A DNA stretch of 64,000 nt, taken from positions 498,501-562,500 of the forward strand of contig OZ007515.1 of the NCBI GenBank assembly GCA_963931865.1, written 5' to 3'. Each line of letters begins with the position of its first letter. Within the stretch, counting starts at the first letter, position 1. This DNA is from Axinella damicornis (lineage: Eukaryota > Porifera > Demospongiae > Axinellida > Axinellidae). The translations under genes were made by a program, and so were the position numbers. The notes under the pieces are model-generated. The model saw only the letters and a list, made by a program, of their open reading frames with translations, was not told the DNA's origin and searched no databases. Positions 54,777 to 64,000 of the stretch are shown here, piece by piece.

Positions 54777-57700
54777 TCAGAGGCATGAACTTGCTCGCAG
54801 TACGGCAAAGGCTTGGTGGCCTGCAGTGGTCTTGATGGCGAGAATGCCTTTGTATTCACCAGGTGTAGTGGGTTTAAAATGAACAGGCAATCTGGCACAC
54901 TGTCGGGTCCTACAAGCAAGACAGCACACAGCTGATACACCGGTACACAAATAATCTTAACATGCAAATCATAGCTCACCCTAGCTCAAAGCTGTGGTGG
55001 TCTACCACAAATGGAAGAGCAGGCTTGATTACCTCAAACTATAGGATGAGAGAACAACAGGCAACTAATGGTACAGTCAAAGAGAAGCATACGTCTTGGC
55101 TAACCTTGTGTCTGAGTGTGTCCCTGTTGCAGACTTGAGCCTTTATGGTAGATTTGTTCCCAACACTGGTTGGTGGAAAGTTGATGTTCTCTTCCCTGAC
55201 GTAAACACTCTTCCTCTGTGGACTCACTCTGCTAATGGTTGGAATGAGGGCTGCCGCACTGGCAGAGCCAGTAGAATGGAATACAGACGAGGTGGTATAG
55301 ACTTGGGGCATGCTTGCGGATCTGGGCTGAGAGCCCGTGCTGACAGACTGGATCAGTAGTTCAGACTGGGGTGTGTGGGTGTGCTCTACCGCACGCCTCT
55401 GGAGGGGCAGCGCCACCGCCTGCATACACACAATACACACAGTGAAACAACAACAGTTGCACGCACCACTAGAATCTCACCTTCCCACCAAATGAGATCC
55501 GCAGTTTCTTAGGGCCAGTCTCATCCGTTGATACCTATAGGAATGCAGCAACAGACGTAAGGGAGGCACTGCACGCACGGATGTCATTGTTGCAGTCTAC
55601 CTGCAGGTCCCAGATCTGTGAGAATGAACCTTGGTTATGAGGTTGGAACGTGACCAGCACCTGCACGGACAGCAAGAAACCAGACAGAGTGTGTATAACC
55701 CCTCACATATTGTGGGTGTGGCTACCCCAATTTCAAACCCCACTTACATCAAATATTAGATAGCAGACTAGAGGCTGCATGGCTACAGGCCCGATGACCT
55801 ACTTACAGCGTTAGATCTTGTGCATGCTACATGTGTATATATACAGTAGTTTTTTTGCTAGTACAACATTGTTGATCGACCAACTGATTGGTCAGTTGGC
55901 TGTTGGTTGACAGGCTGAATATACGCAAGATTACATAAATCCACAGCAGTTTTCCAAACTGTATGTGATAGATAGACAAACTGGAAACTGGCTAAGCGTG
56001 GACATTACCTCTGCACTGGTGTGGGGCAGGATGGTTCCTCTTCGTTCGTGCACCCAGAATGCCGAGTACGTTGCCTTGCAGATGTCACTCTGTCCACCTG
56101 AGATCTACAGAGATAAGACAAAGGTAGTGCGCTGCGACGGTAAAATACCACACACATGCAAGGACTTGCCTCCCTGACAAAGGGTGAAGCCACAGAGCTC
56201 AAATGCCATCTCAGAGGTTGAGAGAAAGGGTTGCGGATTGCAAGGAATTTCTCTGTGTGGAGTTGCAGATACCCATAGAGTGTTAGGGGTAAATTACATC
56301 CTAGTCCCAACACATAACTCACTCACAGACTGTGTGCGCATGCTGTGCTCACCAGAGTAGTGTCCGACAGGGGTATCAGGCAGTGTGAGGGTGTGGCAGG
56401 AGAGGATGAGGGAGGTGGGGCTACGGGTGAGATCTGCGGCTTTGTCTTCTGTGACAGGAGTATAAGAAGGGCTGAGGATGTGGGCTGGGGGTGTGGGGGA
56501 TTGTGGTGGGGGGCGTGGAGGTCGAGGAAGGGGGCTTTCAGTCTGTGGAGAACCGGAGAGGGAGATGGTAACTCTCCTGAGCTGCAGCTCGAAGAATTTC
56601 TCCTCGTCTTCAACTTCAAAGGAACTGAAGTCCAATTCTGAGCAGAGAACACACCAATAATTAGAGAGGAGAATCACAATGCACGGTTACCATGGAGATA
56701 CATAATTACTAACACATACACACCACGCACTAACCCGAAGGTATGCTCTCTTGCTCGGGAAACTGCTTCAAGAAGAGCTTGTTGAAAGAGTTGGCAAGCT
56801 GCACACTTTTGCCACCCCCAAATGACCTGCAGTGAGCAGTATACAACCAGGAAGCAAGCTACAACTACATGTTCGTATTCCACTACAATACAAGTGAGTG
56901 TCTATATCTATACAACTACGTAGGTGTGTTCACACCCCATAACTGGCCATTACATTTTACATTATGGCACATTTTGATATGTCAATTAAGCCAAAATGGG
57001 CGGAAACAGCACTCGATGTGCAATTTCTGTCAAAAATGGAAAACTAATATGCTAAGTATCTTGGGCTAGGAATGAGATATGAAGCTGGGATTTGCACCAT
57101 TGTGATCTGCATGAATGGAGCATTCCAATGATGCCCATTTTGCTGTTAGTTGAATTTTGACCCAAAATCATGAAAATCCATGGATTATAGCCTTTGGAGG
57201 AGTGCGATTTTTGACAAAAATGTGACTGAGACAAAAAAATCATTTTAAGGACATCATTTGAAAGATCTTTTCATGCTGACCACAATGGCACAATTCCCAG
57301 CTTCATATCTCATTCACATACCCATACCTAGTGCAGCATTCTCTTCCAAGTCTATTCCCAATACCAATAGAACAGGAGTGATGTTTCTGCCAATTCCAAC
57401 GCCAAAGTGTGCCATAATGGTTTCCAATTTCCACAGCTACTTCTGTGTATGCATGTACATGCATGTATGTGCGTGCATGTGCAGGGCTCGAGGCAGTGAT
57501 AGCCTGGCAAGACGACCGCAGTGTGCTGACCTCTGCAGCCGTTGTCGGAGGATCTCCTCCCCCGTGAAGAGGACGAGGCGGGCTAGGGGGGAAGGGAAGC
57601 TGAGGCACTGCCCCTCATCTGCCTCACTGGCACGGTACACCAGCAGCAACTCCTGGGGGGAGGAATCACAACATCAGGATGGTAACCACACAGTGTCAGT

Positions 57701-59633
57701 ATGAATCAGTACCGCATCCAAATCAGTGTTATATGAATCAGTATCCCAGCAACATGTGTGTCAACTGACTTTCATGTGCTGGGGCTGAAGTATGAGCTCA
57801 GAGGGGTTGACGCTGGCCGTGTCCAGGGGGAGGGGGGTGGAGTCGCCACCAACTGCAGGATAGGGTAATCAGTTGCGATGTTTCTTTCATTGCAGTCATA
57901 GCAACCTCCCTAACACTCAGGATTCTGACACACTCTGACAGCAGCGCAGCTTACTGGTGCCAAGCCCTGGGTAGCAGAGAACTTGGACGAAGGCAGATCT
58001 CTGTCCAGAATTGTAGAGTGAGACTTTCACGGCATTACACTGCCCTGCCACAACCTGATGTGAGGAGTTAGGCACACACTCACACCAGTGGATCAGCTCA
58101 TTCACATGCCAGAGATAGAGTAGTCTCATTCCCAGACCCTCCTGAACAGGGAGGATCTGGGCACGAGACTAGAGACAATGATGGACTGGGATTGAGGCTG
58201 GATCAAAATTAGACCAAAGCTGAACCCTGAAATACAGTTATGAGACTTACTAGTGGTTAGTAAAACCACACTTGCCTCTCCCAGGTCGATCCAGCTGGTA
58301 TCGGTGGATCTTCTGGCGTTGACGACCTCCACCTGACTCATCCCGCCAAACCCACACAGAGCGATCTGCCACACAAGAACAGACACGCACCGTAATTGAG
58401 AAATGAATGCATATCAGCCTGGGGAGGAGGTAGTCGAGGGTACCCCACTCCCTCCCTCCTTGCAGCAGGCTGGGGAGGAGGTAGTCGAGGGTACCCCACT
58501 CCCTCCCTCCTTGCAGCAGGCTGGGGAGGAGGTAGTCGAGGGTACCCAACTCCCTCTCTCCTTGCAGCAGGCTGGGGAGGAGGTAGTCGAGGGTACTCCA
58601 CTCCCTCCCTCCTTGCAGCAGGCTGGGGAGGAGGTAGTCGAGGGTACCCCACTCCCTCCCTCCTTGCAGCAGGCTGGGGAGGAGGTAGTTGAGAGTACCC
58701 AACTCCCTCTCCCCTTGCAGCAGGCTGGGGAAGAGGTAGTCGAGGGTACCCCACTCCCTCCCTCCTTGCAGCAGGCTGGGGAGGAGGTAGTTGAGGGTAC
58801 CCAACTCCCTCTCTCCTTGCAGCAGGCTGGGGAAGAGGTAGTTGAGGGTACCCCACTCCCTCCCTCCTTGCAGCAGGCTGGGGAGGAGGTAGTTGAGGGT
58901 ACCCAACTCCCTCTCTCCTTGCAGCAGGCTGGGGAGGAGGTAGTCGAGGGTACCCCACTCCCTCCCTCCTTGCAGCAGGCTGGGGAGGAGGTAGTTGAGG
59001 GTACCTCACTCCCTCCCTCCTTGCAGCAGGCTGGGGTGGAGGTAGTTTAGATTTACTCACGCGGTATTTCTTGGAGTGAGCGGTGTCATAGATGTCTAGT
59101 GCACTGTAGTGGACAGCCTCAGAGTTGGGGGTGTAGATGACGTACAGAGGGAGCTGATCCTGTGGTGAGTAAAGGCAGGCGAGCAGGGAGAGCCACTGAT
59201 GGTTGAGTGGTGTAGGTCTTACACTACATCAGATCTGCTCGCATGTACTGCAACTGAGTGGGCATGAGCATGCACGTACAGTGATGCCTCCTGGACCCAC
59301 CTGCGGGAGGATGTCAACCTCCTGTGTGCGCACAGACTGTGTGGCACCGTCAATGCTCTGCAGCTGAGGGAGAAGAGAACATTAACACACCCCCACCCAG
59401 CCTCAAACTAAGTTGGTTCATCTCTAGCCTGGTCCCATCCATGCTCCAGCTTGTGGTCTGGGAACTGGAATGGGCCCAGGAATCAGCCCTACCTGGAATG
59501 GGGAATCCTGGTGTCTGATGGAGAGCTGCAGTGGCACTTTGTGCTGAAAACTGTTGTGAAGAACCAGTTTCTGTGGGCTACGGGAGGGGGGAAGGAGAGA
59601 GAGAGAGAGAGAGGAGTGTGTGTGTGTGCATGT

Positions 59634-59664
<31 letters not shown>

Positions 59665-62600
59665 GGAGGGGGGGGGGGGGTAGTTTATGTTGTACTGAGC
59701 GAGATGTGTACATGCTGCTAGCCACTCACCGTGAGCTGTTGAGCTCTACCCCTCCCCAGTACAGAAACCTCTTACTGCAGGAAAGTAGTCTGCAGCAGAA
59801 CAGAAGACACGTGCAACTAGAAGAGGGTGCTCTAGGCCACTCCCAGTCACTGCCCACCATGTGACATACCCATCTCTGTGTCTCTCATCATCGGTAGCAG
59901 TCCCCCGCAGCTTCATCTCGTAATTGGGCCCATTGGGCTCCACGTGGATCATGAGGGATCCTTCGCTGGTCAGCGGGGCGGAGGGAGGGGAGAAACACAC
60001 GCTTACCTGCACCTCCTGGGGAAGAGATGAGTAGCTCACAAAATGAGAGGCTGAGAAGAGTTCACAAATACTGGGTGAGGGGTCCCCAAGGAGGGATGTC
60101 CCGTCCCAGGGAGGGAGAGAGGGGCACAGAGGGAGGGGTCAAGGGGAGGGAGGATACAGGGCATGTACCTCATTGGGTTCCATGAGAAGGAAGTCAGGGG
60201 CTATGGTAAAGTGGGCGGAGTCTGGGGATGTGCGAAGCCTGACCCTGAGGGGGATGTTGCCTGCATTTTTGAATGGTACCTCCCGATTCACCAGCTGGCC
60301 AGCCGTGCAGGACAGAGAGATGGCCTGTGTGTGTGTGTGTGTGTGTGTGTGGTGTGAGTGTGGGGTGCATGTCCACGTACATGTAATGGTGTTCTCTACA
60401 GACTGCATGCATACTGTACATACCTACCACATACTAGCCCTCGTTTCCAGGCCACCCTCACACAGGTGGGGGGCGGGCAGGGCCTGGGAACAAGGCTAAC
60501 CACATACATGTACCTGCAGTAATCTCGGTACGTGGAGCCTTGCTGCTCCGACTATAGCTCTCACTGGCAAACTGCACAGTGCATCCACTGAAGGGGAAGC
60601 AGTTCAGAGACTGTGAGTGGAATTGGAATGAGTCGGGACAGTGGGGCGGGAATCTGACCTGTGCTGGCTCCACCCACAGCTATGTCCACACATGCGGAGA
60701 TCTCATCAGGGGGGCCTGGGGTACTGGAGTCTGTGTGTGAGATTACGTGCCAGTGAGTCACATACCGAACACAAGCAGCCAACCTTGATTTCACCACACA
60801 ATACACAACGTACTGTCCATGTATTTCTTGGGAGCTCTGAAGCGGACATCAATCGTGTGTGGTACTGGTTTGGCCTAAGATGAGGAGGGACAGTCTTCTC
60901 ACAAGCGTCTCACAAGCATATTATCTACTGGTAGAATAATTATTACTAGTGCACAGCCACACAACACTGTATCTATTACGTACCTGTTTCTGTGGTCTGG
61001 GTGGGAGAGTGATGCTGCGGGTGTGGGGAGGGGAGTAGAGGTGGGAGGGAGGGGAGGAGGGGAGAAGGGGGGTGGGGATCTCCCCAAACGAGAAACAGAT
61101 TTGGGACAGGGTCGTCTGCACGTGGGGAGACAAGGAATTGTGACACTTGGCCAGACATAGTTAGAGCTCTCTGACGTGTGGTACTCACAGCCGATATGCT
61201 GAGTCTGAGAGGCAGCTCAGCCAAGCCGTGGTTGGTAAGCTGTAGGGGGAGGGAGACGGAGGACCCACCCACCAGCACTCCGAAGTCCAGCCCAGGGGGT
61301 CCATGGCCACCTGTTGATACCTGTGGAATGGGTGTGCTATTCAAAGAGCCTTGCTGTACAGCTTCATCCAACACCGAACACTTCCCTCCCTCCTGCTCGT
61401 CAATCGTCACAGAATAGGTAAACAGGATGGCAGCAACAGTCCAATAAGTATCCCCTCACCCCTCCCTCCTCCTCCCTCTCCCCCTCACCTCAAGCCTGGG
61501 CTTCTCTGCCAGAGCCTTCAGGATAACTCTGGAGGTGAGGGAGGCGTCGTCGCCATCCCCCTCCACTCCCACCAGCTGGGCCCGCACCTGCAACACTGCC
61601 TCATAGCTGCCATCAGAGTGGGGAGTAAATACCACCTGCACGTGTGTGTGTGATGTGTGTGTGGGGTGTGTGTGATGTGTGTGTGACATGTGTGATGTGT
61701 GTGTGACGTGTGTGTGTGTGGTGAGGGAGGAAGAGTGCATTGGTGGCAGATCTTGTGCATCAGTGACCATACAGTGCAATGAGGTCAAAGGTCGTGTGTA
61801 CCTTGACTGCTTCACTCTTGTGTGGACTGACATAGCACCGCTGGGGCACAGAGAAGGTGCTCTGCTCCTCGGACATGCACTCAGCTCCCTCAACGTAGAG
61901 CTCACGCACCTCAAAGCTTAGCTGCAGCCACCTGTCTCCTGAGTTAGCCACAAGCAGCTGGTCCGAGAGGAAGGAACCAACACAACACACAGAACTGAAA
62001 CAGAGAGAGTCCGGGACATGAAGGGAGCCAGCGTCAGGTAGCTTTGTCCTTCCCTTAGCCCTGTGCTTGGGGGGCGAGTGAGTGGTGTGGGTTTGGGAGG
62101 GTGGAGAGGTGTAGATGGGCTTCCCAGTGGGACTGGTGCCTTGGTGGAGGGGATATGAGGGAGTATGAAGGGAAGGAGGGGTGACAGCACGTGGGGATTC
62201 GGGAGGGAGGGTGTGTTTTGGAGACAGTTGTATCTCTGAAGTGGGTGGCGTGGAAGTGACAGCGGTGGCTTGTGTTCCAATTCCGGTCTTCTTCGTAGAA
62301 GCCTTGAGCTTGCTGTGCCGGGGGGAAGAGACGCTGGGTTTGGAGCCGTGGTTCACCTCCTTGCTCTTGCCCCTCCTCCAGCTAGCTTCCAGGACAGAGT
62401 CAGAGGAACTCAGGGGAACTGGCGGTGCTTTTGCTGTAGATTGCACCTCATAATTGAGAATGTCATCAGAAAGACTTGTCTGCACCCCACCGGACTTGGT
62501 AACTTCCTCATGACCTTTGGAAATCTGCATACCTTTTCCCTTTGTGAAGGGTGGAGCCAAGTGTTTGGGCAGTGCTGCATGCGAGGATGGGTCGGGAGGT

Positions 62601-64000
62601 TTCTGTGAAGATACGTGCATATCTTTCACAGATTCTGACAAAACGACTGTCGTAGCTGGGCTCTTGCTTGGAACCTCCTTGCGTACTGGCTCCTGAGGAA
62701 AGGGTTTGCTTTCTCCCTGAGATTTCAAAGTGGATGTTTGCGGTCTATCCAGTGAGGGTCTATGCTCAGTGGAGGGCACAGCAACAGTGATGGCTGGTTG
62801 TGAAGTGACCTGGGGCGGTTTAGCATCACCACTGGATGAAGGTGGTGGAGGAAGAGGTGTTTCCTCGTGGGTGTCTTGTAAGAGTGCATGCTCACGTGAA
62901 CCAGGTTGATGCTTTCCTGCAGAGCTGACCCTTTCAGCGCTACTTTCTTCCGCCACTTGGGTCCCCAAGGAGGTATATTCCTGTGGCAAGACTGCTGGCT
63001 GCTGCAAAAATGAATCAGATTCTGGCGCGCAAGTCATCGCAAATGAATATCTCAACCCCTCTTTGCTGGTACGGAGGGAAGGAAGCGAAGAGGTTTTGTT
63101 ACTCGAAGTCACCATTAGCATGTAAGAGACAGGAAGGCTGGTGTCACCTGCCGCCACTTGTAAGCTACCTGTGGCTTTGTGTGGGCTTGTGGAGCTTGCC
63201 AAGTAACCTGCAGACTTGCTGACAGCTGGGCTGTCTCCTACGTTGCGCTCACTGGTGGTCAAGCGCAGAGGAGAACCAGGACTGCCGGTACTCTTCATCT
63301 TAGCAAGGAAGTTTTCTGCATCAAACCGGGTGGCCTCCAGAGTGGCTTGCAGCTGTGCTAGCTTCTGCCTGGCTGCCACGGTCTTAGGGCTGCTGATGTC
63401 CCTCCTGGCAGGAGACTGGGAGTTTGTGGCCGAGTGTGGCTGCAGAACTGGGTCTGGGGTTGCTAGAGGCTGAGGCTCCGGTGTTTGAGTGTGAGATGCA
63501 TCTTTTTGCAAGTGTGAAGGCGCCTGTGCACCTGGGATAATACCCTGTTTGGCTCCAGGTTTCCGGTCTCTAGTCAGCTCACTTGGTGATCGTGACACCT
63601 CTGTTCCACTTACCTCCTTCCTTGCAAGCCCAAGTGAGGTACTGAAGCTGGTATCATGGAATGTAGCCTCTGTGACATCAAACCCTGTAGAGAGACGAGC
63701 AATGGAGGGGGTAGGCATGGAGTCCAGGCTACTGAGGTCGGGAGGGGGAGGGGAGAACGCGAGGGCAGAGAGTTCCGGGAAGATAAGCGTAGAAGCAGTG
63801 GTGTCACTACTAGTGGGCCTCCAGGATTGGGAGGTGTACCCGGGTTCCAGTCCGGTTGACAGTCTCGGTTCCATTCCAGCTGGTGATGGACCTGGTTCCA
63901 AGTCCAGTGAAGCGGTGGTGGTAGGCATTGCTTTGCTTGTTGTAACAGCAGTGCTCGTGACAACAGAGCTAGTGGATGGCTCAGAGTGAGTATCACAGTT
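54777..64000 (-). CDS. CEP192: Centrosomal protein 192 / SPD-2, C-terminal part (5' end outside window)
   Basis: CEP192/SPD-2 is a centriole and pericentriolar scaffold that recruits Aurora A, PLK1/PLK4 and gamma-tubulin. The model runs from a large Pro/Ser-rich, probably disordered exon (61802 to beyond 64000, open to the window edge) through some 20 small exons. Firmer ones: 61489-61635, 60170-60330, 55601-55660, 55481-55534, 55105-55419, 54980-55038 and 54777-54909. The ends of others (about 61190-61320, 60985-61118, 59876-60014, 59056-59160, 58260-58371, 57951-58057, 57528-57655, 56001-56106) are approximate. The small exons encode successive ASH/PapD-like beta domains: VVFTPHSDGSYEAVLQV, LPLQLTNHGLAELPLRL, VNREVPFKNAGNIPLRVRL, IALCGFGGMSQVEVV, CKATYSAFW, VLVTFQPHNQGSFSQIWDLQ, REENINFPPTSVGNKST and the last LPVHFKPTTPGEYKGILAI. 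Confidence 0.85.
57070..57315. repeat. Fold-back element of about 245 bp in a CEP192 intron
   Basis: Arms AATGAGATATGAAGCTGGGA at 57071 and the inverse TCCCAGCTTCATATCTCATT at about 57295, extending inward to CACCATTGTG and CACAATGG. The interior is AT-rich. The ends differ from the other families. Confidence 0.75.
58121..58172. mobile_element. Hairpin element, TAGTCTCA/G family
   Basis: Ends TAGTCTCATTCCCAGACCCT and the inverse GGATCTGGGCACGAGACTA. The flanks are only loosely similar. It is in a CEP192 intron. Confidence 0.8.
58415..59050. repeat. 51-bp minisatellite, about 12 copies, CEP192 intron
   Basis: The unit contains CTGGGGAGGAGGTAGTCGAG, GGTACCCCACTCCCTCCCTC and CTTGCAGCAGG. As 51 is a multiple of three, open frames of over 200 codons run through it on both strands. 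The CEP192 exons on either side (ending at about 59056 and starting at about 58371) read in a different register, so it is intronic. The higher-order pattern alternates ACCCCACTCCCTCCC and ACCCAACTCCCTCTC units. Confidence 0.95.
59580..59690. repeat. GA, GT and poly-G simple repeats
   Basis: A (GA)n tract is followed by (GT)n and then long G runs, in a CEP192 intron just upstream (gene sense) of an exon at about 59500-59580. Confidence 0.9.
60435..60498. mobile_element. 64-bp hairpin element with perfect 9-bp TSD
   Basis: Ends TAGCCCTCGTTTCCAGGCC and GGCCTGGGAACAAGGCTA. ACCACATAC is duplicated on both sides (60426-60434 and 60499-60507). It is in a CEP192 intron. Confidence 0.9.

Noticed and set aside
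58338..59060. Open frames of over 200 codons on both strands of the 51-bp repeat
   Set aside because: The unit length is a multiple of three. The flanking CEP192 exons use another register with proper splice sites, so the repeat is intronic.

Overview
The window is nuclear DNA from an animal. Genes are split by many GT-AG introns, tandem repeats and transposon remnants are abundant, and the gene content is metazoan (rhophilin, CLPTM1L, derlin-1, RGS22, CCNDBP1, DUS2, FEM1, CEP192). A kinase-coiled coil-kelch gene of a kind I associate with sponge kinase expansions, small introns and the dense short hairpin repeats make an early-branching animal, most likely a demosponge, my best guess. This is inference; nothing in the sequence names the species. 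One run of 200 Ns (7523-7722) marks a scaffold gap.

Layout. 1-7.2 kb: a rhophilin-like gene on the minus strand, cut off at the gap. 8.1-13.4 kb: two tandem tail-anchored cytochrome b5 genes (minus). 13.4-19.7 kb: a gene-poor block of mobile-element remnants and iteron arrays. 19.7-26.9 kb: a tyrosine aminotransferase gene (plus) whose last intron holds a 3 kb minisatellite. 27.3-35.9 kb: CLPTM1L (minus) with an intronless kinase-kelch gene nested in one intron on the other strand. 36.0-37.7 kb: ARL2BP (plus). 37.9-40.0 kb: derlin-1 (minus). 40.3-44.8 kb: RGS22-like (plus). 45.7-47.8 kb: CCNDBP1-like (minus). 47.8-52.0 kb: DUS2 (plus). 52.6-54.6 kb: an intronless FEM1-like gene (minus). 54.8-64.0 kb: the 3' part of CEP192/SPD-2 (minus), running off the window.

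Exon models were built by hand from splice signals plus remembered similarity to the human proteins. For TAT, CLPTM1L, ARL2BP, DERL1, RGS22, DUS2 and both cytochrome b5 genes the exon lengths sum to whole codons with intact frames. From TAT to FEM1 the host genes alternate strands strictly. Three pairs are head-to-head with start codons only 78 to 233 bp apart, so shared promoters are likely. The genes do not form one pathway. CLPTM1L and derlin-1 are ER membrane proteins, and ARL2BP, RGS22 and CEP192 are linked to cilia, flagella or centrosomes.

The most novel-looking feature is a very dense family of short palindromic elements with ends TAGCCTCG or TAGTCTCG, flanked by 9-bp target-site duplications. 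Most members are near-pure hairpins and one is only 27 bp long. The stem sequence differs between loci but pairs within each locus.
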